DNA of 64,000 nt. Source: Pyropia yezoensis. Its lineage: Eukaryota; Rhodophyta; Bangiophyceae; Bangiales; Bangiaceae. The stretch lies in NCBI GenBank assembly GCA_009829735.1, contig CM020618.1, positions 19,081,346-19,145,345 of the forward strand. The letters are read 5' to 3'. A program made the position numbers and the translations under genes. Of this stretch, positions 43,700 through 52,940 are shown one piece after another; the stretch's first letter is position 1; each line of letters starts with the position of its first letter. The notes under the pieces were generated by a model. That model did not search any database and had not been told where the DNA came from. It saw only the letters and a list, made by a program, of their open reading frames with translations.

Positions 43700-44925
43700 T
43701 CACGTTGAGGGAGGGCTGTTAGGGTCTATCTCATTCCGGGCACAGTACGCCCAGACCTTCTCAGCGGGAAGGTCCTCCACATACTCCCACGTATCATCCT
43801 TGGCTTTGTAGCCAAACCAACGCACCCTCAACATGAGGCGGTCAGTGTCCTCATCCCATCCGTGGTCGATGAACTTATCCAACACGTACTCCTGCGGGCC
43901 CTGTTTGGCCGCAGGCAGTGAGGGGAGGCGCCACGCTTCCAAAGCACGCGCCCAAGCTGGGTCGCCTGCAGGCGGTGGTGCAACTTTGACCACGTCCTGT
44001 CCGTTCACTGTGCGGACCCCATCGTCAGTTTCGATGGTGAAGCGCCGCCCATCAGTACGAAGGACCTGGTACGGCCCCTTCGTCTGGAATACCAACTTAC
44101 CCCCAGTTGGAGTGTGTGAGTGTACCAGCACCCAGTCACCCTGCTCGGGGACATGCTTAGCATTGCGCACCTTTTTGTCAAAGGTACGCTTGTAGCGCTT
44201 TTGTGCTTTGTCCATCTCAGCCCTGACTTTAGGGATGAGGTTTTCAAGCCTAGCAGCGAACTCCGCCTTACTCTCAGTAGGAGTAGGCGTCCTGCCACCA
44301 TCCTCCCTAGTTGGGAGCGGCCGCCGCACGGCAATAGACCGCACGCGACGGGGGGTCACAAAAGCGAGGGGTACTTCCCCGGTAGATGAGTGAACCTGCG
44401 AATTGTAGGCAGTGGTAAGAATAGAAATGTATTGGTCCCACGTTTTCACGTGCTCACTCACATAGTGGCGCAGCTGCCTAACAATAGTTTTGTTGAAGCG
44501 CTCCACCTGCCCATTAGTTTGTGGGTGTTAGGGGGTGGCATAGTTTGCCCGCACCCCCAACATATCCAGCACTCCCTGAAACAGTACAGACGCAAATTGC
44601 GGTCCATTGTCCGATAGTGTACTATCCGGAATGGCATACGCGGCAACCCAGTGATCTAGGAAGGCTGACACGACCGACATGGCCGTGATCTCTGCCAGTG
44701 GGATCGCTCGCGTAAGTTTCGTGAAGCGGTCACAGATAACCAGGAGGTACTGGTTGCTCTCCTCGGTCACTGGCAGTGGCCCAAGGATGTCCATCGCCAA
44801 CGCGGCAAAGGGCTCCTTGGCCGGGAACAATAGCATAGCCGTAGTAGGCCGCCGTTCCATCAGACGGTTCTGTGCACAACTTGTGCAGGCAGCCACCCAA
44901 CTGTAGATGTCCACCACCATGGACG
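43700..44925 (-). pseudogene. Integrase core, C-terminal domain and chromodomain (pol 3' part)
   Basis: Third piece of pol. It begins MVVDIYSWVAACTSCAQNRL (the CxxC half of the integrase zinc finger) and continues with the catalytic core: MDILGPLPVTEES (first D), LSDNGPQFAS (second D) and, after an in-frame TAA near 44528, HPQTNGQVERFNKTI (the E). The TAA replaces what is normally Tyr just before HPQT. The C-terminal part has the GPYQVL..DGRRFTIET SH3-like fold. It ends in a chromodomain (EYVLDKFIDHGWDE, RWFGYKAKDDTWEYVEDL), which by family steers integration to marked chromatin. The stop codon and the frameshift at its 5' edge make this copy unable to give a complete integrase. Confidence 0.85.
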
Positions 44926-45755
44926 GCCAGTGTACCTGGTCCTCAGGGTCCGGTACAGTTTACTAGACCCCAGGTGTCCACCTGTGGGAGCGTTATGCTC
45001 CCTCTCAAGGATACTGTCCTTGAGGGATGCGGGGACGACAAGTTGTTCGGTCCCCTGGAATACCCCCCTCCTCATGAGGAGGCCATCGTCTCCCAGAAAG
45101 AACCGCGTCTTCGCCACTGTATCCAGTGTATCCCTCTGCGACTTGGAGAAGGGATTCTCGGCCTGGGCCTTCACCACCTCGTCCAGGGACAGGGGCAAGT
45201 ACTTCTTGTTCCCTGGCGCCTCGGGGTTCAACGCCTGACCCGAGCACGTGACTACCCCCCCGATGGGGATGTCCTCATCGACTGGGTTAGTTTCCAGCCC
45301 CTCGGTAGGTACCCGAGAGAGGCCGTCGGCAAGGGCATGTTGCCTGCCAGGTCGGTACTCAATATCAAAGTTGAAGGGTGCCAGTCGCACCCTCCACCGG
45401 TTGAGACGAGTGTTCGTACAGTCCGTCTTGAACATGAACTGCAACGCGCGGCGGTCACAGCGGATGAGGAACTTCTCACCCTCTAGGTAGTGACGAAGTG
45501 ACGTCACCGCCCACACCACTGCGAGTCCTTCCAACTCGGTGACTCCGTAGTTCTTCTCGGCCGAGCTCAGCCCCTTGCTGAAGTATCCCACCGGCAAGTA
45601 CTCCTTGTCCGGCTGCTGCTGAAGCAACACACAACCAAGTTGGTCGTAGCTACCGTCCACATCCAGGATGTAAAGGCCTCCCAACCTGGGAATAGCCAGG
45701 ATAGGGGGCTTCAGCAGAAGGTCCCGAAGAGTCTCAAAGGATTCCTGCTCCACCC
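44926..45755 (-). pseudogene. RNase H domain and integrase zinc-finger start (pol middle part)
   Basis: Second piece of pol, in a different frame from the RT. It shows ILDVDGSYDQLGCVLLQQ (D), YGVTELEGLAVVWAVTSL (E), LIRCDRRALQFM (D) and HALADGLSR (D), the RNase H active-site residues of Ty3/Gypsy elements. The start of the integrase zinc-binding domain follows (EREHNAPTGGHLGSSKLY, the two His). The frame is lost at about 44925, between the HH and CC halves of the finger, by what looks like loss of one or two bases at a Tyr-Trp-Pro motif. It joins the RT frame at about 45755 through a one-base slip near a CCCCC run. Confidence 0.85.
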
Positions 45756-47680
45756 GACTTGGGGGAGGCAGGTTCTTCGGTAGCGTTGAGCTCACACTCA
45801 TTCAACGGTTTCGCCACCTTGGCGAAGCCCTGGGTGAAACGTCGGTACACGTTACACATCCCGAGGAAGCTCCTCATCTGGGTCTGGGTCCAGGGGTACT
45901 GAGCCTTACGGATGGCCCTCAAGTTTTTCTCGTTGACACTGAGACGCCCCGGACGGACAACATGTCCCAAGTATTCCACCTCTTGAGTGAAGAGGTGGCA
46001 CTTACTCGCCTTCAGTGACACACCGGCGTCAGCAAGTAGCTTGAACACCTGGCCAAGATGGCCAATGTGTTCCTCCGGACTTCGGGAGAGCACAATGATA
46101 TCGTCTAGGTACACGAGACAGATCTGCCACCGTACTCCGGCCAGAATCATGTCCATAGCGCGCTGGAAAGTTGCCGGCGCGTTACACAGGCCAAACGGTA
46201 GACGCTTGCCCTGGTAGGTACCACAGTGACAGGTAAAGGTAGCTTTATGCCTGTCTTCCGGGGCAATGGGAATTTGCCAGTACCCCGCGTTAGAGTCCAG
46301 GGTAGAGAGCACGTTCGCCTCCCCCAGAGAGTCCAGACAGTCGTCCATCCTAGGTAGGGGATAACTGTCCTTCACCGTGCTCTCGTTGAGCTTACGGTAG
46401 TCGATACAGAACCGGGGGGTCCCATCAACTTTGGGGACGATAACCACCGGACTCGCCCACTCGGCGTTGCTGGCCTCGATCACATCGAGGGCCTCCATGC
46501 GAGCAACTTGCTCCTTAACGAGGGCCCTTGAATGGGGTCCTCCCCTATACGGTTGTTGGCGTATAGGGGGTGCACCGGGCTTCAACTCGATCCGGTGTTG
46601 GGTGGCTCTCATGAGTCCCAATTGGCCATCCCGCAACTTGTGATATTGGTCCAAGAGGCGTTCAACTTGAACCCTCAACCTGGGTGGGACACCCTCCATG
46701 TTCACATGGGGCCGAGGAGAGGCGGCCGACTTGGCTTGATGTTTCTCCTTTCCGGACTTCGGGTCGCTACTTGCGCCCGCGTTGAGGGTGACCGCTACTA
46801 CCGGTCCCTCATGTTGGTCGATATAGCCGAACTTGGCTCCCGACTTGAAGTACTTGGGCGACGAGCTCAGGTTCATAACCTGGATCCTCCACGGGACTCC
46901 GGCTTTGGAGTCCATCGTGCTAAGGGCGACATGCACTTGGTGCTTGCGAGCAAGACGGGGGTGAGGGTGCACCAACCCGCTCCCCGTATAATCAGTTACA
47001 ACATCAACGTGCGCCACCGAGTTGGGGGACAACGTGACTTTACGGGCTAAACGCAGGGTAGCAGTAAACCCTTCCCTCACAGAGCAAACAGGCTTCGACT
47101 GTGAGACTGTCACAGGAGCCACAGACTTTCCCTTACCAAGGATGGGGATAGTCTCCCCATTCATCAACTTGACCCAGTACTCAGGGCCACAAATCAAAGG
47201 CACTTGTGTAACAACATAAGGGGTACCCAGAAGCAGGGGTACCGATATATTCTCAACTACTCCATAGGTCACGTCGACCTCATGGGTCCCCAACCTAGTT
47301 GGTAGGGTTACGGCACCAACGATGGGAAGTACCCCACCATTGATATCGATCAGATGGTCAGCTTTAGACTTCCAGCGTTGGAGCTTCATCTCCTTTGGTA
47401 ATAGCGACTTGCGTATCAAGGAGGCTCCTGACCCGGTATCAAGTACGATACGGGCACAACAGGCGCGGCCGGGGGCAAGTTGCACCCGTCCAGCCACCTG
47501 GAAGTTCTCACCCGTCAGCACCGCGATGACACGACGTGGGTTTACGTTCTTGGGGAGTCCTACCGGTGGTGGGCGGACTCCCTTAGGTCGCCGCAGTATC
47601 CGGCACGGTTGATTCGTCCTCTTGGCCCACTTGGCCGAGGCTGCCGTTGTGAGCTTCGGACGGCCAGCTCCAACGGTCAT
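45734..47680 (-). CDS. Protease and reverse transcriptase (pol 5' part)
   Basis: A 648-residue frame starting at an ATG (47680-47678) that overlaps the gag stop in an ATGA arrangement. The aspartic protease motif IVLDTGSGASLI has its catalytic D at residue 81. RT follows with WASPVVIVPKVDGTPRFCID, LDSNAGYWQI, GLCNAPATFQRAMD and the active-site box VYLDDIIVLS, then the thumb/connection FLGMCNVYRRFTQGFAKVAK. The frame then runs out of homology at PLNECELNATEEPASP, where RNase H should begin, so this copy encodes protease-RT only. Expression would need reinitiation after gag rather than a ribosomal frameshift, because pol has its own ATG. Confidence 0.9.
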   Translation of the reverse strand: MTVGAGRPKLTTAASAKWAKRTNQPCRILRRPKGVRPPPVGLPKNVNPRRVIAVLTGENFQVAGRVQLAPGRACCARIVLDTGSGASLIRKSLLPKEMKLQRWKSKADHLIDINGGVLPIVGAVTLPTRLGTHEVDVTYGVVENISVPLLLGTPYVVTQVPLICGPEYWVKLMNGETIPILGKGKSVAPVTVSQSKPVCSVREGFTATLRLARKVTLSPNSVAHVDVVTDYTGSGLVHPHPRLARKHQVHVALSTMDSKAGVPWRIQVMNLSSSPKYFKSGAKFGYIDQHEGPVVAVTLNAGASSDPKSGKEKHQAKSAASPRPHVNMEGVPPRLRVQVERLLDQYHKLRDGQLGLMRATQHRIELKPGAPPIRQQPYRGGPHSRALVKEQVARMEALDVIEASNAEWASPVVIVPKVDGTPRFCIDYRKLNESTVKDSYPLPRMDDCLDSLGEANVLSTLDSNAGYWQIPIAPEDRHKATFTCHCGTYQGKRLPFGLCNAPATFQRAMDMILAGVRWQICLVYLDDIIVLSRSPEEHIGHLGQVFKLLADAGVSLKASKCHLFTQEVEYLGHVVRPGRLSVNEKNLRAIRKAQYPWTQTQMRSFLGMCNVYRRFTQGFAKVAKPLNECELNATEEPASPKSGGAGIL

Positions 47681-49647
47681 TCGTTTCCCGCCGACTTGGC
47701 GTCCGAATCTGAGGACGAAGTGGAAGACGACCAGTCCGAGGACGACGTGTCCGCCCCCTTCGTCGAGGGTGTGGCGACCGCCACCACCGGTCGAGACCCA
47801 CCCTCGCGGCGTGAACGTACTTCGTTCGTAACCGACTTCTTACTCGCATTCCTAACAAGTTGTTGGATGCCTTTACTCAACTTGGGGCAATCATATGCCC
47901 AGTGTCCATCGGAGTTGCAGTTCCAACACCGATTGTCAGTTCCCGGAGGGGTCTTCCCAACTGGGGAAGACGAAGAGATACCCTGGGAAGTTCCCACGGC
48001 AGCTACCACCCTCTCCTTGCGGATTCGGCGTGCCTCTCTCAACTCTCTGGCCTGGCGCGCCTCCTCCCGTTCCTTGGCCAACTCGGCTTGACGCTCCTGG
48101 CGTTGTTCCTCCCGCAACTTGCGGTAGGCCCCGCCTCTGCGGTAGGCGAACCTAGCCAACTCGGCCAGGGTCGCCCGGGCAGTGTTATGCTCCCGGGTCT
48201 CCATCCGGACTGACCAATGGAGTCCCTCCACAAACCGACTCTTCACCACAGCTTGTGGATGAAGAAACCCACAAAGATTGTTGAGCTTACGGACTCGCTC
48301 CGCAAAGGACAACTCGTCCTCCGCCTCTTCGTGATGGGCTTGCGTAAACTCCTCGACTTGAGAAGCCAACGCCGCTTCATCAACCATGGCCCTCAACAAC
48401 CAGTTGACGAGCTCCAAATAGGACGTCACCTCCCCAGCGCCTCCACTTGAGGAGCTGGGCATGACGGACATAAGTTCTGTCCGCAGGTCTCCCTTCGTGA
48501 ACTCCTGTAGCATGTAAAAAGCCATGCCTTCACTTATGGCATTGTCGTCACAGGCTTTTGTGAAACGACGTAGGAACTCAAAGACACGGAGGGGGGGAGT
48601 TCCGTCCCACTCCGCTTTGTGCCCAAAAGAATGAAGTGCATTCTTCTTGGCACGGCCCATGGCTCGGGCCTGGTCAGGACCATACGCCACCGACTTGTTG
48701 TGGAGGGCGTAGGTCTCACAATCAAAGATCCTCTGGTAGACCGGGTTGGCTACCTGGATCTTGGGCGGCACCTCACGTTGAGGGAACAGCCGCTGTGGCA
48801 CTGGGGTAAGTTCAGCCTCAGTGCCTGTAGTCCGGCGCGGCGCGCTTGGTGTAGCCGCCGGCGTTGCCGGGCGGAACTCCCCCCTGAAGGGCGTATGCCC
48901 CACCGAGTATGGTGTGGCTCCCTCGTTGGGAGTCACAGGTGTCGCCCCCTGTTTGGGGCGACCCGAGATAGGCGTGAGGGGGGATTCCCCCTGCGCCTGC
49001 GGGCTCGAAAGCCCCGATCCGGTCTGGACATTAAGGCCATCTGGCAAACTCGCCGCAATCTGATTCAGAACAGTATTCGTCATCGTGACCACCAGGTCCG
49101 GCAAAGTCTGCCGCAACACATTGGTCGCCTCCCGACGGACAGTTTCCGCGAGGAGTGGATTGACGACTCCAGTTGAGTCTCGGTCCGCCTCCGGGAGTCC
49201 ACCTGAGGGGTAACCACAATCCTCAGGGGTCTCAACCGGGGGCATGGGCGCGAGCCCATCGCCGACCAAAGGAGGTCCGCCGTCCTCCGAAAGCCTAGTT
49301 GGCGACGGCTCCAAGCCAAAGTTGGCTCCAACCCGAGTGGAACCCGCGGGGACAGTCCTCACCCCTTGGGACGTTCCCGTTGAGTATACCACACGGTGGC
49401 CAGACTTCGGCCCACCCACATCAGAAGTGTCACCCGAGTGAACTCCCGACTGAGTCGGGGTGGCCTGTTGCCCGCCTGCACTTCCAGTCCTGCTGGCTTG
49501 AGGGACCTCCAGTCCCTCTGCGATCCCAGGTAAACCCACCTGTGTCTCACCAGTATTCAAAGGCAATGAAGTACGTGCGTCACCCGTGTACTCCCCGGAC
49601 GACGGGGGGTCCGAGCTAGCCATGTTGGCTGACGATCCGTATGACAC
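47677..49647 (-). CDS. Gag polyprotein with CCHC zinc knuckle
   Basis: A 656-residue intact frame. The first third is Ser/Gly/Pro/Thr-rich. The capsid-like middle contains RVFEFLRRFTKACDDNAISE, FYMLQEFTKGDLRTEL and LSFAERVRKLNNLCGFLHPQ, typical of retrotransposon gag. A basic/coiled-coil stretch (REEQRQERQAELAKEREEAR) precedes a C-x2-C-x4-H-x4-C zinc knuckle (CWNCNSDGHWAYDC). The acidic/Ser tail (SSSDWSSSTSSSDSD) ends in TGA within ATGA. It would package element RNA in cytoplasmic particles. MSYGSS at 49647 or MASSDPP at 49623 could be the start. Confidence 0.9.
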   Translation of the reverse strand: MSYGSSANMASSDPPSSGEYTGDARTSLPLNTGETQVGLPGIAEGLEVPQASRTGSAGGQQATPTQSGVHSGDTSDVGGPKSGHRVVYSTGTSQGVRTVPAGSTRVGANFGLEPSPTRLSEDGGPPLVGDGLAPMPPVETPEDCGYPSGGLPEADRDSTGVVNPLLAETVRREATNVLRQTLPDLVVTMTNTVLNQIAASLPDGLNVQTGSGLSSPQAQGESPLTPISGRPKQGATPVTPNEGATPYSVGHTPFRGEFRPATPAATPSAPRRTTGTEAELTPVPQRLFPQREVPPKIQVANPVYQRIFDCETYALHNKSVAYGPDQARAMGRAKKNALHSFGHKAEWDGTPPLRVFEFLRRFTKACDDNAISEGMAFYMLQEFTKGDLRTELMSVMPSSSSGGAGEVTSYLELVNWLLRAMVDEAALASQVEEFTQAHHEEAEDELSFAERVRKLNNLCGFLHPQAVVKSRFVEGLHWSVRMETREHNTARATLAELARFAYRRGGAYRKLREEQRQERQAELAKEREEARQARELREARRIRKERVVAAVGTSQGISSSSPVGKTPPGTDNRCWNCNSDGHWAYDCPKLSKGIQQLVRNASKKSVTNEVRSRREGGSRPVVAVATPSTKGADTSSSDWSSSTSSSDSDAKSAGNE

Positions 49648-49724
49648 GGTCCAAGTCCACCGTTCCTCTGAGACAGAGGGCCCCCTACACCCGGGTGCAC
49701 CCGGAGGTAAAGTTTACCTCTGTC

Positions 49725-49740
49725 CCCTGCTGCTCCACCA
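49725..49740 (-). other. Primer-binding site
   Basis: Two bases inside the 5' LTR the minus strand reads TGGTGGAGCAGCAGGG, starting with the TGG that pairs with a tRNA CCA end. The matching tRNA would end CCCTGCTGCTCCACCA; I cannot name it from the window. Confidence 0.65.
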
Positions 49741-49742
49741 AA

Positions 49743-50211
49743 TGTGGCAAAAACCACTTGCACACACGACACCCAAGTTGGGGCGGTGTACAAGGGCTGC
49801 CTCCCGTGTCGGGGGAACCGGAAGAAGTGCAAGTCGCACACACTCTGTCCCTGTTGTGGGGCAAACCCCCCACTGACAAACAAGAGGATGGTGTGTGGTC
49901 CAACAGTTTCTTGGTCGGGACGGGGACGCAGGGCCAAGCCCCGCTGTCCCTCCCCTTATCCCCCCAGGGTCCCCTCAGAATCTCGCCACTCAGAATCTCC
50001 CACCCCAGCACCTGCCCACCGGGCCACACGAAAATTCAAGACGATAAATGCAGAAAACCCTCAAATCCAAGTTGGATTTACTACTAAGCTAACTATCCCA
50101 AACTTAGGGAATACGGACCCAAATGCAGGGGTAGGAACGGATCAGGCTAGTGGCCTGCCGCCCCTTGCATGGCACGTGTTGCCCCCGTACCTGGGGGTCA
50201 ATACTGCCACA
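49743..50211 (-). repeat. 5' LTR of the chromovirus (469 bp)
   Basis: Same as the LTR at 40840-41307 apart from one substitution and one extra A. Confidence 0.95.
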
Positions 50212-50641
50212 GGTAAAGCCGACAAAAGTCCACCCTCAGATCTTGCGACCGCTCCAGCGTCAGTCGCTCAACCTGCTTAACCGAAAATCCTATGTTGTCC
50301 AGCATGCGAGAAAATGTGGTCGTTGACACTGGCCAGCTCTGCTCCCAGCCAGGCAAATTTTCCAGCTTGCGGAAGATCGCCTCCATTTCCCAAAGAAACA
50401 TCTCCGGATGAGAGCGCACCAGGGTGTCCAGCGCCGCCAGAAACTCTGAATTAAATACGGCGGCGTCCGCGTGCCTGTTTGGAAGAACATCATCGTTCCA
50501 CGGCGAGCCGTGGCGCTCGAAATTGAACCTTCACTGCTTCGCAGCTGCAAGACTGCACCCGACGTGCTCCAGAATGGACGCCCGTGATTTTCCTTGGCGC
50601 CGGTTCTCGATGACCTGCCAGCGGATAGCAACAGGGTACAT
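50212..50641 (-). pseudogene. DDE_3/IS630-like transposase, N-terminal half (split by retrotransposon)
   Basis: Starts at an ATG at 50641 with MYPVAIRWQVIENRRQGKSR and ASILEHVGCSLAAAKQ, the first helix-turn-helix of IS630/Tc1-type transposases. It then meets an in-frame TGA (about 50533-50531) and continues in the same frame with FERHGSPWNDDVLPNRH, RSHPEMFLWEMEAIFRKLEN and MLDNIGFSVKQVERLTLERS up to DFCRLY, where the retrotransposon LTR begins. The gene resumes in phase beyond the other LTR at 40839. The TGA shows it was already, or has since become, non-functional. Confidence 0.8.
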
Positions 50642-52310
50642 GGTTGTGTAGAGGAGGGTGGTTGAACGCGTCAGCGCCGACATCCAATGTCCACAAGTCG
50701 ACTTGGTCTGGCGACTTGGCCTGGAGTCGGCCACGACCGCCGGCGACCGAACTGGACCTACTAAGGATATTTTCAAATTCCATATTTGCGAAAATATGTA
50801 GCGACAAAATATTAATATATATATGATAACCGTCACATAATGGCGCGCTCGCCCCAGCGTGCGGTTCGGCAGAGGCTGTGCTGCGTCACACGGGATCCGA
50901 CCTCCAACCTGCAGGAAGTGCTCTTCCTGGGTGGTCACGAAGGGCTCCGTGGAAGGACGAACCGGCCGCGCGATATCCACGAAATGAAGCCTTCTGCTCA
51001 CGGACAGAGTGGAATCGCGCTCGGCCAAAAAAGGCACTTGCAGCCGCTCACTTCACAGCCTGCCCCAGCGCGCCCAGAGACGCGGCAGAAGCGGGTCGCG
51101 CGAGCCCAGCGCCGTGGAAGTTTTGGATGCAAACACGCATTTTGGGCCCAAGTCGCCATTCAGCACCGGGGAGACTGGTGCGACGAGAAATGCTTTGCGT
51201 CTGGCTGCATTTTCATCGCGCTCAGTTCGTTTCAACAGCATGTACATGCGTACATCGGCCAGATGAGACAAATGTTTCTTTTATTAGTACCAGTCAAAGA
51301 CTGAGGCGTCACGCAAGGTCCACATCAGCACTTGCATCCCAAGCACAATCCAGGCAGCCCTGGAGGGCCTGGAGTCGCAACAGCAGTGGAAGGCGTCATC
51401 TCTGTAGCGTTATGACCACCGCGTACCCACAGGGAACTTAATCCACCCCAGAGGTACCAAGGGTCACCACTAGAAGGAACGGGCCAGGGAACCCCACGCG
51501 CGCTTGCCCACCTCAAGGTCCGAGGTAAAGGTAAAAGGCTTTTGCCCAAGGGGAAGGAGAAACCCAAAGCAACGTTGTTTTACAAGAGGGACCTCGTCGG
51601 GACCCCGGGCCAAGCCCCTAAGAACCCTCCAAAGAGCTCCCCAGGTGACCTCCCAGGCGCCCTCCCCAGCGGGCCAAGTGCCAGCATGCACTCGGCCTAC
51701 ACCGGAGCGCACCTGGGCACCCGCGCCAACAATAATCCCTCGAAAGAAAAGCAAGTGAAAAACCCCCCACACACAGATGCAATCCGCCCGAAAAACCCAA
51801 TGGGAGAAAAAGGGCGAAAAGCACGAAAATACGCAAGGAAAGTCGAGAAGAGACAAATGCATAGAAAACAGTCAAATCCAAGGGCACCAAGTCCAGGGGG
51901 GTACAACCGCCTCCCCCGGTCGGTCCACAACCAACGGCCAGCAACGCCCGCCATCCCGTGACGGCCGACCAAGGATCCGCTGACGCCCCAACGTAGGCCA
52001 GCACTCCGCTGTCTCCGGAGGGGGAACGAGGGCCACAAACGCCACAATCTCAGACGAGGCTGATTCTCTGCCGTTCAGTCAGCACACATCTCTGCTCCTG
52101 TTGGCGCCACAGACATCACTAAAGCCCGGCGGCCAGGCAGGCACCTGGTCTTTCTCGGGTGCACGACTGCGGCAGGAACAGGTGCATGATCGGCCTCCCT
52201 GCCAAGCAATTTTCTGTCCGCTGGACCGGAGAAAGGCTCTGAGCCACACACAGCGAGCTGGGGTCGCGCCCATCCTTGGCCTTCATGTTTTCTTTATTCC
52301 GGGCCTGACA
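50642..52310. other. AT-richer intergenic DNA, mobile-element debris
   Basis: Flanks of the split DNA transposon, including an AT-rich patch at 50760-50830. At about 51480-51960 there are purine/Lys-rich open frames on the plus strand (MPKGKEKPKATLFYKRD). Their neighbourhood shares scattered motifs with the LTR (AAATGCA, AGAAAAC, TCAAATCCAAG), so this may be a diverged LTR. No gene is supported. Confidence 0.35.
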
Positions 52311-52314
52311 CGAA

Positions 52315-52437
52315 TATTGTGCGTCCCGTAAAAAGTGGACGTGCACGGGTCGTGCAGTGTGGGTTTGATTGGTCCAGTGGCCGATATTCGACATGATCAC
52401 GACACGAGCACGTCCACTTTTTGTGGGACGCACTATA
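52315..52437. mobile_element. 123-bp Tc1/mariner-type MITE
   Basis: Terminal inverted repeats of about 29 bp: the left begins TATTGTGCGTCCCGTAAAAA and the right, reverse-complemented, begins TATAGTGCGTCCCACAAAAA; both continue GTGGACGTGC. TA dinucleotides flank both ends. The interior is about 60 bp and non-coding. Confidence 0.85.
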
Positions 52438-52750
52438 GAGCACCCCACTCCCTGGGTGGTGTGCTGCCGCCTGATCTGGTCCCCAGTCTTCCATCTCATT
52501 GGCAATGTTCCGCTGCTTTTGCAGGGACACGGGGTTGGGACGTGAAGCCATCTCGCGATCAATATTGTGCAGCGAATGATGAGAGTCACCCATTGTGCAC
52601 GAGTGCTCACGAATTGCTTGCGAATTTACAGCTTCCACGCACGTGCCAGGCTGTGGCAGTATCGCGACTGCCATGTATAACGGACCCAGCGATCGGTGCT
52701 GTAAGGATTTGGGCTGAAAACCCCATATCTGGCCCAAGATGTCAAGGATT

Positions 52751-52822
52751 CAACCCGTGGCGCAGTGGTCCACAACGCCTGGTTAACATATATTCCATGG
52801 CGTGGGTTCGATTCCGGGCTTC
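52751..52822 (+). repeat. tRNA-like sequence (SINE head or tRNA pseudogene)
   Basis: It contains an A-box-like TGGCGCAGTGG at 52758 and a B-box GGGTTCGATTCC at 52804 with normal tRNA spacing. Acceptor-stem bases partly pair (CAACCCG with CGGGCTT), but the T stem has two mismatches. It is therefore more likely a tRNA-derived SINE head or pseudo-tRNA than a working tRNA. Confidence 0.45.
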
Positions 52823-52875
52823 CAACATCGATTCTTCCGGCGACTTCAAGGTGACTTCCGCTACACAGGCATGTG

Positions 52876-52940
52876 GTGCACGCGAATTGCACGTTCACGA
52901 CTGCGACACGTCTACTTTTTGGGGGATGCACCCCCCACAC
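52876..52940 (-). mobile_element. Tc1/mariner-like element end, second copy
   Basis: Reverse-complement copy of the fragment at 29306-29370: GTGGTGCACGCGAATTGCAC, GTTCACGACTGCGACACG, TCTACTTTTTGGGGGATGCA. It lies directly downstream of the tRNA-like sequence. Confidence 0.65.

Larger units (their letters stand above)
40840..50211 (-). mobile_element. Ty3/Gypsy chromovirus LTR retrotransposon, full-length, with antisense ORF
   Basis: A 9.37-kb element bounded by LTRs of 468 and 469 bp that start TGTGGCA and end TGCCACA. Order on the minus strand: 5' LTR, primer-binding site, gag, protease-RT-RNase H-integrase-chromodomain, then about 2.4 kb holding an ORF on the opposite strand, polypurine tract, 3' LTR. 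PR-RT-RH-INT order and the chromodomain place it in the chromovirus branch of Ty3/Gypsy. The flanks carry GTAA on both sides (TGTAA left, GGTAA right), a 4-bp or imperfect 5-bp target-site duplication. The LTRs differ at only two positions, so insertion is recent, yet pol has two frameshifts and a stop. Confidence 0.93.
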
